The notes under the pieces: generated by a model | Database searches by the model: none | The model's input: the letters and a program-made list of their open reading frames with translations, nothing else | Told to the model about the DNA's origin: nothing | Part shown: in pieces, positions 17,645-26,686 of the stretch | Numbering within the stretch: the stretch's first letter is position 1 | How the letters are laid out: every line of letters begins with the position of its first letter | Position numbers and translations under genes: made by a program | DNA from: Massilia sp. Root133 | Lineage (GTDB): Bacteria > Pseudomonadota > Gammaproteobacteria > Burkholderiales > Burkholderiaceae_D | Direction: 5' to 3' | NCBI RefSeq assembly: GCF_001426525.1 | Contig: NZ_LMEW01000023.1 | Span: forward strand, 62,001-126,000 | Length of the DNA stretch: 64,000 nucleotides

Positions 17645-18994
17645 TCAAGAAGGTGGGCACAAGTGCACACCGTTCTCTTCCTGCCCCGAGCCGTCCTGCT
17701 GACCGTGCTCGTGCCTGGCAGGCGTCACTTTCCCGCCTCCCGCTGGCCCGTTGCCAGCGGCAGTACCCGGCGTCACCGCCGAACTCGCCACGGGTAGCGC
17801 AGATTGTGCCGCAAGGACACCGGTTGCGAGCCGCTGCAAATTGATGGCCGCATTGACATCGCGGTCATGATGCGCATCGCAAGTGGTGCAGGCCCAGACA
17901 CGCTCCCCTAAACCCAGTGCGGAATACTTGGCGCCGCACGCTGAACACAGCTTGCTCGACGGGTACCAGCGGTCCGCTAACACGAGTTGGGTGCCGTAGC
18001 GCACGGCCTTGTACTGCAACTGGCGCCTGAATTCGTAAAAGCCGATGTCACTGATTGCGCGCGCTAAGCGAGCATTGGCCAACATCCCGCGCACGTTCAG
18101 GTCTTCGATCACGACCGCTTGGTTTTCGCGGCATAGTCGGGCGGTCAGCTTATGCATGAAATCGGCGCGCACGCGGGCAATGCGGGCATGCAGCCGGGCC
18201 AGCGCGCGCGTGCCGCACGTCTGGTTCTTCGACACCGGAAGCCGTGTGCCTTTCGGGATCTGTCCTTTGATGCCGGCGTTTGCCTTCGCCGTCTCCAGTT
18301 TGCGTGACAGGCGCCGTGAGCGGATACGCAGGCGTCGTAGCGCAGCGGCGAGTGGGCGTGGCGCCGTGATCTTTTCACCATTCGACAGCGTGGCGGCCGC
18401 ACTCACGCCCAGGTCGACACCGGTGACGCCATCAGCCATGCGGCGCAAGTGCGCAACGTGATCCGGTACATCGACCTGTACCGACAAATACCAATGATCT
18501 GCGCAGCGTCCGACACTTGCGCCTATGATCTTGCCGGGCCAGCGCAAATGCTCGCACAGCAGCACGCGCCCAACCTTCGACAGGACCGCCACCATCCCTT
18601 CAAGTCGGAATTTGTCATTGGCCAGGTAGAACGCGTCGCGACAACGTCCCTTCTTCTTGAAACGTGGTCGGTGTGCATGCTGGCCGGCACGGCGTTGCTT
18701 GAAGTAGTGGGTCCACGCTTTCGCAAGATTCGCGAATGGTTGCGCATGGGCATCACGGTGGATAGTGCGTAGCCAGGGCTGGCCGTCGGCGTCCTGCCAG
18801 TCCGGATCCGAATACTTGATGCTGTTGAACTGCCTTTTCAGCGCCATTGCGTTCGGTTTCATGCCGGCGGCGACTTGGCGGTTCCACTCGGCCAGTGCCC
18901 AGTTCCAGACGCGCCTTGCGGTACCGGCAGCGCGCACGAAATAGTCACGCTGCGCGGGCGTGGGGGCAAGCCGGATGCGATGGGCCAGGAGCAT
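17645..18994 (-). CDS. tnpB: Solitary TnpB-type RNA-guided nuclease (IS200/IS605 OrfB)
   Basis: 449 residues with the full TnpB layout. An N-terminal helix-turn-helix region (PTPAQRDYFVRAAGTARRVW) precedes RuvC-I Asp in VTGVDLGVSAA (about 195), RuvC-II Glu in VVIEDLNVRG (about 295), a zinc ribbon CSAC...CTTC (about 350-370) and RuvC-III Asp in DRDVNAAINL (about 378). All three acidic residues are kept, so the nuclease should be active. A Gly/Ala-rich tail of about 60 residues follows, where family members overlap their guide RNA. No TnpA transposase gene is next to it, so it cannot move by itself. It lies between the FtsH-like gene and ybaL. Confidence 0.93.
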   Translation of the reverse strand: MLLAHRIRLAPTPAQRDYFVRAAGTARRVWNWALAEWNRQVAAGMKPNAMALKRQFNSIKYSDPDWQDADGQPWLRTIHRDAHAQPFANLAKAWTHYFKQRRAGQHAHRPRFKKKGRCRDAFYLANDKFRLEGMVAVLSKVGRVLLCEHLRWPGKIIGASVGRCADHWYLSVQVDVPDHVAHLRRMADGVTGVDLGVSAAATLSNGEKITAPRPLAAALRRLRIRSRRLSRKLETAKANAGIKGQIPKGTRLPVSKNQTCGTRALARLHARIARVRADFMHKLTARLCRENQAVVIEDLNVRGMLANARLARAISDIGFYEFRRQLQYKAVRYGTQLVLADRWYPSSKLCSACGAKYSALGLGERVWACTTCDAHHDRDVNAAINLQRLATGVLAAQSALPVASSAVTPGTAAGNGPAGGGKVTPARHEHGQQDGSGQEENGVHLCPPS

Positions 18995-19090
18995 GATGAA
19001 TGATCATGGAGGAACACCCTGTTCGACCTCGACGAGCCCGATAGGTTCGAACCGACCTGTTACTCGCCTTGGGCCCTCGTCGTCGCGGAA

Positions 19091-20782
19091 TCAGTGCGCC
19101 TGCGCGAGCGCCAGCCCGTCCAGAACATGTCGCGTCATGCTGCGCGCCAGTTCGTGTTCGCCGACGAGCACCGTGCCGCCCGTCTCTTCGCGCAGCAGGC
19201 GCGCCTCTTCCTCGTTGTGCGTGCGGACCACGCAGCGGATGCCGGGGTTCAGCGCCTTGGCCGTTTCGACCATCGCGCGCACGTGGAAGGTGTCCGGCGT
19301 CGCGATCACGAGCATGGATGCGCGCGCGATGTGGGCCTGGATCAGTACCGCCGGTTCCGCCGCGTTGCCCGCCACGGCCGGCTGGTCGCGCTTGCGCAGC
19401 TGGTCGACGATGTCGCGGTTCTGTTCCGCCACGACGTAGTGGATGCCTTCGCGGTCCAGTTCTTGCGCGATGCGCTTGCCCACGCGGCCGTAGCCGACCA
19501 GCACGACCTGGCCCGTCAGGTGCTCGTGCGTGACCGTCATCGGCAGCTCGGCCAGCGGATCGGGCGAGCGCGCCATCTTGCGCGCGTGGTCGGATTTCGC
19601 CAGCACCCAGTTCTGCAGCGGGCCGACCAGCTTGAACATCAGCGGGTTCAGGGCGATCGAGATGATGGCGCCCGCGAGGATCAGGTTCTGGCCCATCTCC
19701 GGCAGCAGGCCGAGCGAGATGCCCAAGGCAGCGAGGATGAACGAGAACTCGCCGATCTGCGCGAGGCTGGCCGACACCGTGATCGCCGTGTTGAGCGGAT
19801 AGCGCAGCGCCAGCACGAGGAAGAACGCCGCCAGCGATTTGCCGACCAGGATGATGGCGACGACGCCCAGCACTTCCAGCGGACTCTCCACGAGCACGCG
19901 CGGGTCGAACAGCATGCCGACGGAGACGAAGAACAGCACGGAGAACGCGTCGCGCAGCGGCAGCGTTTCTTCCGCCGCGCGGTGGCTCAGCTCCGATTCG
20001 CGCAGCACCATGCCGGCGAAGAAGGCGCCCAGCGCGAACGACACGCCGAACAGGTGCGACGACCCATAGGCGATGCCGACGGCCGCCGCGATCACGGCCA
20101 GGGTGAACAGCTCGCGCGAGCCGGTCTTGGCCACGCGCCACAGGAACCACGGGAACAGCTTGCGGCCCACGAGCAGCATGAACGCGATGAAGGCGCCGAC
20201 CTGCAGCAGCGTCTTGCCGAGCGAGAGCCACAGCGACCCGCCTTCGCCCTTGCCGCCCAGCGGCCCCGCGAGCGCGGGCAGCAGCACGAGCACGAGCACC
20301 GTCACGAGGTCTTCCACGACGAGCCAGCCGACCGCGATGCGGCCGTTGAAGGAATCGAGCTCGCCGCGGTCTTCCAGCGCGCGCAGCAGTACCACCGTGC
20401 TCGCGACCGACAGCGCGAGGCCGAACACGAGGCCGGCCCCGAGGTCCCAGCCCCACAGGTGCGTGAGGCCGATGCCGAGCAGGGTCGCCACCGAGATCTG
20501 CAGCACGGCGCCGGGCAGGGCGATGCCTTTCACTTCGAGCAGGTCGTCCAGCGAAAAATGCAGCCCGACGCCGAACATCAGCAGCATCACGCCGATCTCG
20601 GCCAGCTGCGACGCGAGATGCACGTCGGCGACGAAGCCGGGCGTGGCGGGGCCGATGATGACGCCCGCGGCGAGATACCCGACCAGGGCCGGCAGGCGCA
20701 GGCGCACGGCCAGCATGCCGAACAGCAGGCCGAGACCGAGGGCTGCGGCGATGGTGGTGATCAGGCTGATGTCGTGCTGCAT
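19091..20782 (-). CDS. ybaL: YbaL/KefB-type cation:proton antiporter with TrkA-N domain
   Basis: 563-residue inner-membrane antiporter of the CPA2 (Kef) family. The N-terminal two thirds are hydrophobic and contain VGYLAAGVIIGPATPGF, LMFGVGLHFSLDDLL and GWLVVEDLVTVLVL, nearly identical in order to E. coli YbaL. The C-terminal cytosolic part is a TrkA-N Rossmann domain (VVLVGYGRVGKRIAQEL) that binds NAD(H) or nucleotides. The ATG at 20782 has AAGGAG five bases upstream; the longer frame to 20824 lacks a ribosome site. A role in K+ efflux and pH or envelope stress is typical. Confidence 0.92.
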   Translation of the reverse strand: MQHDISLITTIAAALGLGLLFGMLAVRLRLPALVGYLAAGVIIGPATPGFVADVHLASQLAEIGVMLLMFGVGLHFSLDDLLEVKGIALPGAVLQISVATLLGIGLTHLWGWDLGAGLVFGLALSVASTVVLLRALEDRGELDSFNGRIAVGWLVVEDLVTVLVLVLLPALAGPLGGKGEGGSLWLSLGKTLLQVGAFIAFMLLVGRKLFPWFLWRVAKTGSRELFTLAVIAAAVGIAYGSSHLFGVSFALGAFFAGMVLRESELSHRAAEETLPLRDAFSVLFFVSVGMLFDPRVLVESPLEVLGVVAIILVGKSLAAFFLVLALRYPLNTAITVSASLAQIGEFSFILAALGISLGLLPEMGQNLILAGAIISIALNPLMFKLVGPLQNWVLAKSDHARKMARSPDPLAELPMTVTHEHLTGQVVLVGYGRVGKRIAQELDREGIHYVVAEQNRDIVDQLRKRDQPAVAGNAAEPAVLIQAHIARASMLVIATPDTFHVRAMVETAKALNPGIRCVVRTHNEEEARLLREETGGTVLVGEHELARSMTRHVLDGLALAQAH

Positions 20783-20840
20783 CCCGGCTCCTTGTATGTT
20801 GAACCGGGCCAGTATACGCGACACGACGAATGAAGGACGC

Positions 20841-21476
20841 TTACGGCACCGTGGCGAGATTCAATAACGCCTTGCGCACCGCCGCCCGCACGGCCATGAA
20901 TTGCTCGCGCCGCGACTCGCGATCCAGCCGGAACAGCATCAACCCTTCGATCTGCGCCACCATCAGGATCGCGCGCTGCATGTACTCGTCGTCGGAGATC
21001 GCGGGATTCAGCCCGCGGATCAGGTTGTAGACGGTCTTGCGCTCGCGCGCCAGCATGCGGTCCATCAGGCTCGACGCGAACGCGTTGCGCGACGCCAGCG
21101 CCCAGATCTCGAAGAACAGCGCGTGCGTGACCGGGTCCGTGATCTCTTCCAGGAACATGTCCGTCGTCGACAGGAACTGGTCCAGGCGCGGGCGGTCGCG
21201 CATCTCGGCCGAGATACGGTCCATCTTGGCCTGGAATTCGTCCATCGTGGACAGCAGGGCCGCCTCCAGCAAGACGTCCTTGCTGTTGTAATAGTGCTGG
21301 ACGTTCGACAGGGTCATGCCCGCCTCGGCCGCCACCTTGCGCATCGACAGCCCGGCATAGCCGTCCTCCGCGAGCAGCCGGCGCGCGGCCTGCAGGATCG
21401 CGTGCACGCGCTCCCACCCTTTTTCGGTCGTGAGGGAGGGTTTGTTGCGCAGGGTCTGGTCGATCGTTGCCTTCAT
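20841..21476 (-). CDS. TetR-family regulator of the acyl-CoA operon
   Basis: 211-residue TetR protein. The N-terminal DNA-binding domain reads ILQAARRLLAEDGYAGLSMR then KVAAEAGMTLSNVQHYYNSKDVLLEA, with the helix-turn-helix at about residues 40-60. The rest is an all-helical ligand-binding domain. I start at the ATG at 21476 (MKATIDQTL); an ATG at 21485 adds three residues, and the longer frame runs into the promoter. It is divergent from a thiolase/acyl-CoA dehydrogenase/racemase operon, and two identical palindromes lie between. It should repress that operon and itself, with an acyl-CoA as the likely inducer (inferred). Confidence 0.9.
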   Translation of the reverse strand: MKATIDQTLRNKPSLTTEKGWERVHAILQAARRLLAEDGYAGLSMRKVAAEAGMTLSNVQHYYNSKDVLLEAALLSTMDEFQAKMDRISAEMRDRPRLDQFLSTTDMFLEEITDPVTHALFFEIWALASRNAFASSLMDRMLARERKTVYNLIRGLNPAISDDEYMQRAILMVAQIEGLMLFRLDRESRREQFMAVRAAVRKALLNLATVP

Positions 21477-21501
21477 GCCCGGCATTATCGCACGGCATGC
21501 T

Positions 21502-21552
21502 TTGAAAAACAGGTCGGCTGACCTATAATCGGTCGGATAGGTCGGCTGACCT
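21502..21552 (+). promoter_or_regulatory. Promoter with twin TetR operators
   Basis: A near-consensus promoter, TTGAAA (21502-21507), 16-bp spacer, TATAAT (21524-21529), faces the thiolase gene. Two identical 14-bp palindromes AGGTCGGCTGACCT (21511-21524 and 21539-21552; arms AGGTC/GACCT) sit in the spacer and just after the likely start point, 28 bp apart. Binding at either would block RNA polymerase. Confidence 0.78.
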
Positions 21553-21570
21553 AATAAAAAGGAGACGACG

Positions 21571-22752
21571 ATGAGCCGCAAAGTCCATGTGACCGGCGTG
21601 GGGATGATCCCGTTCGCCAAACCGGGGGCGAGCGCCCCGTACCACGAGATGGGGGCCCTGGCCGCGCGCGCCGCGCTGGAGGATGCGGGCATCGGCTGGG
21701 AGGACGTCGAGCAGGCCTATGCCGGCTACGTCTACGGCGATTCCACCTGCGGCCAGAAAGCCTTGTACGGCGTGGGCATGACCGGTATCCCGATCGTCAA
21801 CGTCAACAACAACTGCTCGACCGGTTCCACGGCGCTGTACCTCGCGCGCCAGGCCGTGCAGGGCGGGGCGGCCGATTGCGTGCTCGTGCTGGGCTTCGAG
21901 CAGATGAGTCCCGGCGCGCTGGCGTCCGTCTTCACGGACCGTCCCGCGCCGTTCGACGATTTCGACGCCGTTACCGACCGCCTCGTCGGCAAGCCCGAGA
22001 TCCCGCTCGCGCTGCGCTACTTCGGCGGCGCCGGCCTCGCGCACATGGAAAAATACGGCACGCCGCTGGAAGCCTTCGCGCGCATCCGCGCCAAGGCCAG
22101 CCGCCATGCGGCGAACAATCCGCTGGCGCTGTTCCGCAAGGAGGTCAGCGTGCAGGACGTGCTCGACGCGCCCGCGATCTGGCCCGGCGTGATGACGCGT
22201 CTGATGGCCTGCCCACCCACGTGCGGTGCCGCGGCGGCCGTGCTGGTGTCCGGGGAGTTCGCGAAGAAGCGCGGCCTGCGCGCCGACGTCCACATCGCCG
22301 CGCAGGCGATGACGACGGACCGCCCCGGCACGTTCGATTCGAACGACATGATGCGCCTCGTCGGCTACGACATGAGCCGCGAGGCGGCGCAGAAAGTCTA
22401 TGCGCGGGCGGGCATCGCACCGGACGACCTGGACGTCGTCGAGCTGCACGACTGCTTCGCCCACAACGAGTTGATCACGTACGAGGCGCTGGGCCTGTGC
22501 CCGGAAGGCGGCGCCGATAAATTCATCCGCGACGGCGACAACACGTATGGCGGCAAGGTCGTCACGAATCCGTCCGGCGGCCTGCTGTCGAAGGGGCATC
22601 CGCTCGGCGCGACGGGCCTCGCCCAGTGCTTCGAGCTGACGCACCAGTTGCGCGGCACGGCGGGCGCGCGCCAGGTCGAGGGCGCGCGCACGGCGCTGCA
22701 GCACAACCTGGGCCTGGGCGGCGCGTGCGTCGTCACCCTGTATCAAGCGTGA
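21571..22752 (+). CDS. SCP2-type thiolase / acetyl-CoA acetyltransferase
   Basis: 393-residue thiolase of the lipid-transfer (SCP2) type, which lacks the classic loop of FadA-type enzymes. It has the catalytic Cys in VNNNCSTGSTALYLARQAV (about residue 80), the His in VVELHDCFAHNELI (about 295) and the final GLLSKGHPLGATGLAQ block. It is first in an operon with acyl-CoA dehydrogenase and methylacyl-CoA racemase, ten bases before the next gene, behind a TetR-controlled promoter. It should cleave 3-ketoacyl-CoA or condense acyl-CoA units; the chain it handles is unknown. A good AAAGGAG ribosome site precedes the ATG. Confidence 0.9.
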   Translation: MSRKVHVTGVGMIPFAKPGASAPYHEMGALAARAALEDAGIGWEDVEQAYAGYVYGDSTCGQKALYGVGMTGIPIVNVNNNCSTGSTALYLARQAVQGGAADCVLVLGFEQMSPGALASVFTDRPAPFDDFDAVTDRLVGKPEIPLALRYFGGAGLAHMEKYGTPLEAFARIRAKASRHAANNPLALFRKEVSVQDVLDAPAIWPGVMTRLMACPPTCGAAAAVLVSGEFAKKRGLRADVHIAAQAMTTDRPGTFDSNDMMRLVGYDMSREAAQKVYARAGIAPDDLDVVELHDCFAHNELITYEALGLCPEGGADKFIRDGDNTYGGKVVTNPSGGLLSKGHPLGATGLAQCFELTHQLRGTAGARQVEGARTALQHNLGLGGACVVTLYQA

Positions 22753-22762
22753 GGAGCCGGCG

Positions 22763-23884
22763 ATGACGACGGAACTGGACACCTTCCGCACCGCCGTGCG
22801 CCGCTTCGTGGCGGCCGAAGTCGTGCCGCACCAGCAGCGCTGGCGCGCGCAGCAGCATGTCGACCGCGCGCTGTGGAGGAAGGCGGGCGAACTCGGTCTG
22901 CTGCTCGCGGACGTGCCCGACGACTTCGGCGGATCGGGCGGCACGTTCGCCCACCAGGCCGTCGTGTTCGAGGAACTGGCGCTGGCCGGCGACACCGCGT
23001 TCGGCCTGCACGTGCACGCGATCGTCGCGCACTACCTGCTGAACCACGGGACGGAAGAACAGAAATACAAATACCTGCCGCGCCTCGCGAACGGGGACCT
23101 CATCGCCGCGATCGCGATGTCCGAACCGGGTGCCGGGTCCGACCTGAAGGGCATCCGCACGACGGCCGTGCGCACCGACCTGGGCTACCGCCTGAACGGG
23201 TCCAAGACCTTCATCTCGAACGGCTATCTCGCCGACCTGGTCCTTGTCGTCGCCAGGACCGACCCGGCCGCGGGCGCGAAGGGCATCTCGCTGATGCTGC
23301 TGGAGACGGCGAACAATCCGGGCTTCCGCGTCGGCCGCATCCTCGAGAAGATGGGGCAGAAGGGGCAGGACACGTGCGAGCTGTTCTTCGATGACGCCAT
23401 CGTCGCCCTGCAGAACGTGCTCGGTGGCGAAGAAGGCCGCGGCTTCGCCCAGCTGATGACGGAGCTGCCGTACGAGCGCACGATCGTCGGCGTGGCGGGC
23501 GTCGCGTGCATCGAGCGCGCGCTCGACCTGACGATCACGCACGCGCGCGAGCGCCGCGCGTTCGGCCAGGCCCTCATCGACATGCAGAACACGCGCTTCG
23601 TGCTCGCCGAGTGCAAGACCGAGGCGACGGTGGCGCGCGTGTTCATCGACCGCTGTATCGAGGACCTCGTCGCCGGCCGCATGGACACGGTGCGCGCATC
23701 GATGGCCAAGTACTGGATCACGGACCTGCAATGCAAGATCGTCGACCGTTGCCTGCAGCTGTTCGGCGGCTACGGCTACATGCTCGACTACCCCATCACG
23801 CAGATGTACCTGGACGCGCGCGTGCAGCGCATCTATGGCGGGGCGAACGAGATCATGAAAGAAATCATCGCACGGTCGCTGTGA
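22763..23884 (+). CDS. Acyl-CoA dehydrogenase
   Basis: FAD enzyme that makes the alpha-beta double bond in acyl-CoA, passing electrons to ETF. The 373-residue protein shows AMSEPGAGSDLKGIRTTA for FAD and substrate contacts, YGYMLDYPITQMYLDARVQ, and the catalytic Glu region IYGGANEIMKEII near the C-terminus. It overlaps the following racemase gene by one base (TGATG). The combination with thiolase and racemase suggests beta-oxidation of branched or methylated acyl chains. Confidence 0.95.
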   Translation: MTTELDTFRTAVRRFVAAEVVPHQQRWRAQQHVDRALWRKAGELGLLLADVPDDFGGSGGTFAHQAVVFEELALAGDTAFGLHVHAIVAHYLLNHGTEEQKYKYLPRLANGDLIAAIAMSEPGAGSDLKGIRTTAVRTDLGYRLNGSKTFISNGYLADLVLVVARTDPAAGAKGISLMLLETANNPGFRVGRILEKMGQKGQDTCELFFDDAIVALQNVLGGEEGRGFAQLMTELPYERTIVGVAGVACIERALDLTITHARERRAFGQALIDMQNTRFVLAECKTEATVARVFIDRCIEDLVAGRMDTVRASMAKYWITDLQCKIVDRCLQLFGGYGYMLDYPITQMYLDARVQRIYGGANEIMKEIIARSL

Positions 23885-25047
23885 TGAAGAACGGACCTTT
23901 GAATGGCCTGCGCGTGATCGAACTGGTCGGCATCGGCCCATGCCCGTTCGCCGCCATGATGCTGGCCGACATGGGGGCGGACGTGATCCGCATCGACCGC
24001 AAGCCCGATTTGAAAACCGCCTCTTCGGCGCCGAATCCGTACCCGACGCTGGGCACGAAATACGACGTGATGGCGCGCGGCCGCCGTTCGCTGGCGCTGG
24101 ACCTGAAGCATCCGCGCGCACGCCAGCTGCTGCTCGACCTCGTGACGAAGGCCGATGCGCTCGTCGAGGGCTTCCGGCCCGGCGTGATGGAGAGACTGGG
24201 GCTCGGTCCGGACCTGTGCATGGAGCGCAATCCCCGGCTCGTGTACGGCCGCGTCACCGGCTGGGGCCAGACCGGCCCGCTGGCGCCGGCGGCCGGGCAC
24301 GACCTGAACTATGTGGCGCTGTCCGGCATGCTGCATGCGATGGGCGACGCCGACCGGCCGCCGTCTCCGCCATTGAACCTCGTCGGCGACTTCGGCGGCG
24401 GCGGCATGATGCTGGCGTTCGGCGTCGTCTGCGCGATGCTGGAAGCGCGGATATCGGGCCGCGGGCAGGTCGTCGATGCCGCGATGACGGACGGCGCCGC
24501 GCTGCTGGGCGCCATGATGTACGGGCTGCGCGCGCACGGCGCGTGGTCGGCCGCGCGCGGCGCGAATTTCATCGACGGCGGCGCACCGTTCTACGCCACG
24601 TATGCCTGCGCGGATGGGAAGTTCATCGCCGTGGGCGCCATCGAGCCGCAGTTCTACGCGCGCCTGCTGGCGTTGACGGGCGCGTCGGATCCGGCGTTCG
24701 CGCGCCAATGGGACCAGCACGACTGGCCTGCGCTGAAGGAACGGTTCGCCGCGCTGTTCGCCACGCGCACGCGCGACGCCTGGTGCGCGCTGCTGGAGGG
24801 GACGGACGTGTGCTTCGCGCCCGTGCTCGACATGGACGAGGCCCCGCACCACCCGCACAACGCGGCGCGCAAGACCTTTGTCGACGTCGACGGCGTCACC
24901 CAGCCTGCGCCCGCGCCGCGCTTTTCGCGCACGCCGGGCCAGGCCGGGACCGTGGCCGCGCCGGGGCAGGACGGGACCGCCATCTTGGCCGACTGGGGCT
25001 GGACGGACAACGCCATCGCCACGCTGCGGCGCGACAATATCGTCTAG
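23884..25047 (+). CDS. Alpha-methylacyl-CoA racemase (CaiB/BaiF family)
   Basis: 387-residue family III CoA-transferase-fold protein. It is closest to alpha-methylacyl-CoA racemase rather than a formyl- or carnitine-CoA transferase. The racemase residues are in place: His in AGHDLNYVALSGM, Asp in NLVGDFGGGGM and Glu in GAIEPQFYARL. It would invert 2-methylacyl-CoA between R and S forms so that the S-specific dehydrogenase encoded next door can act. Translation starts within the stop of the dehydrogenase gene, so synthesis is coupled. Confidence 0.88.
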   Translation: MKNGPLNGLRVIELVGIGPCPFAAMMLADMGADVIRIDRKPDLKTASSAPNPYPTLGTKYDVMARGRRSLALDLKHPRARQLLLDLVTKADALVEGFRPGVMERLGLGPDLCMERNPRLVYGRVTGWGQTGPLAPAAGHDLNYVALSGMLHAMGDADRPPSPPLNLVGDFGGGGMMLAFGVVCAMLEARISGRGQVVDAAMTDGAALLGAMMYGLRAHGAWSAARGANFIDGGAPFYATYACADGKFIAVGAIEPQFYARLLALTGASDPAFARQWDQHDWPALKERFAALFATRTRDAWCALLEGTDVCFAPVLDMDEAPHHPHNAARKTFVDVDGVTQPAPAPRFSRTPGQAGTVAAPGQDGTAILADWGWTDNAIATLRRDNIV

Positions 25048-25066
25048 GCTGGGCTACGATGGCGGC

Positions 25067-26347
25067 ATGGACACTTTGCCTTCCAAGGAACTTGAATTGC
25101 GCCAGTCCAAGCGCCTGGCGCTGGGCTTTTTCATCGGCGCCGCCGTGCTGTTCGTCGTCGCACTTCTGCTGTCCACCCGCTGGCCCGGCAACTGGTGGAT
25201 CGGGCTGCTGAAGGCGTTCGCCGAAGCCGCGATGGTCGGCGCGCTAGCCGACTGGTTCGCCGTCGTCGCCCTGTTCAAGCGGATCCCGATCCCGTTCGTG
25301 TCGCGCCACACGGAGATCATCCCCGCCAACAAGGAGCGCATCGCGGATAATCTCGCCGCATTCGTGCGCGATAAATTCCTCGACACGGATTCGATCGTGC
25401 GCCTGATCCAGCGCCACGACCCGGCGCAGAAGGTCGCGGACTGGCTGACGAAGCCGGAGAACACGGAACGCCTGGGCGACACGCTCGTGCGCGTGGCCGG
25501 TTTCGCGCTCGACGTCATCGAGGACGCGGCCGTGCAGGATTTCATCCGCCGTGGGGTGCACGGTGTGGTCAAGAGCGTCGACCTGTCGCAGACGGCGGGC
25601 ACGATCCTGGAAAGCCTCACGCGCGACGGCCGCCACCAGCAGATCCTCGACGAAGGCATAGCGCAGTTGGCGAACCTGCTGGCGAACCCGGAGACCCAGG
25701 ACTTCATCGCGCAGGGCATCGTCGACTGGCTGCGCGACGAGTATGCGTTCATGGAAAAGATGCTGCCGTCGGAACTCATCGGCCGCAAGGGCGCGGACAT
25801 CTCCGTGCGGCTCGCGGCGGGCATTCTCAAGCGCGTGAGCGAGGACCCCGAGCATCCGCTGCGGCGCCGCTTCGACGTCTTCACGCACGATTTCATCGAA
25901 CGGATGAAGACGGATCCGGCGTTCATCGAAAAGGGCGAGGACATCAAGCGCCACCTGATCGGCGACGCCAGCGTGAACGGCTACATCGGTTCGCTGTGGG
26001 GCGACCTGAAAGGCTGGATCAAGGCCGACCTGCACAAGGAGGATTCGGTGCTGCGGCGCCGGATCGTCGCGACCGGCGCGTGGATCGGCAGGACGCTCGC
26101 CGAGGATCCGGTATTGCGCACGGCGCTGAACGAGAACCTGGAACTGGCGGCGCGCGGCGCGGCGCCCGAATTCGCGGGCTTCCTGACGCGCCACATCGCC
26201 GACACGGTGAAACACTGGGATAGTGGCGAGATGTCGCACCAGGTCGAAATCAACATCGGCAAGGACTTGCAATACATCCGCATCAACGGCACTATCGTGG
26301 GCGGGTTGATCGGCGTCGTGCTGTACCTGCTGTCCGCGCTGGCCTGA
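25067..26347 (+). CDS. DUF445 membrane protein
   Basis: 426 residues matching DUF445 (YjiN-like). A hydrophobic helix near residues 19-37 is followed by AEAAMVGALADWFAVVALFKR, a typical block, then a long helical, probably cytosolic part. A last hydrophobic helix (VGGLIGVVLYLLSALA) lies at the C-terminus, so both ends are probably anchored in the inner membrane. Function is not known. It starts 19 bp after the racemase stop but has no obvious link to lipid metabolism; read-through from that operon is possible. Confidence 0.88.
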   Translation: MDTLPSKELELRQSKRLALGFFIGAAVLFVVALLLSTRWPGNWWIGLLKAFAEAAMVGALADWFAVVALFKRIPIPFVSRHTEIIPANKERIADNLAAFVRDKFLDTDSIVRLIQRHDPAQKVADWLTKPENTERLGDTLVRVAGFALDVIEDAAVQDFIRRGVHGVVKSVDLSQTAGTILESLTRDGRHQQILDEGIAQLANLLANPETQDFIAQGIVDWLRDEYAFMEKMLPSELIGRKGADISVRLAAGILKRVSEDPEHPLRRRFDVFTHDFIERMKTDPAFIEKGEDIKRHLIGDASVNGYIGSLWGDLKGWIKADLHKEDSVLRRRIVATGAWIGRTLAEDPVLRTALNENLELAARGAAPEFAGFLTRHIADTVKHWDSGEMSHQVEINIGKDLQYIRINGTIVGGLIGVVLYLLSALA

Positions 26348-26359
26348 AAGGAGCTCGTC

Positions 26360-26686
26360 ATGCATGCATCGAACGAACCGTTGGACGGACTGCTGACCGG
26401 CGTCCCCGAACTGGCACGCCTGCCGGGCCGCGACCTGGTGGAGGTGGCGCGCTACCTGATCCCGCTGGAAGCGAACCTCGTGCAGGGTTGCCTCGTCGCC
26501 TCCGGCATCCCGGCCGTGCTGGCCGACGCCCACCTCGTGCAGACCGACATGCTGCTGGCGCCCGCGCTGGGCGGCGTGCGCATCCTCGTCCCGGAAGATC
26601 ATCTGCAGCAGGCGCAGGCCGTGCTGGAGGCGTTCGCGCGCGGGGAATTCGAACTCGGCGAGGATGCGGACGTGAGCGGCGCTTAA
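26360..26686 (+). CDS. DUF2007-type putative signal-transducing protein
   Basis: 108 residues. The core LVEVARYLIPLEANLVQGCL followed by VASGIPAVLADAH and GVRILVPEDHLQQAQAVL matches the small DUF2007 fold (related to PII-like modules). It starts 12 bp after the DUF445 stop, with AAAGGAG upstream, so it is in the same transcript. It overlaps the convergent tarD stop by 4 bp. Confidence 0.82.
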   Translation: MHASNEPLDGLLTGVPELARLPGRDLVEVARYLIPLEANLVQGCLVASGIPAVLADAHLVQTDMLLAPALGGVRILVPEDHLQQAQAVLEAFARGEFELGEDADVSGA

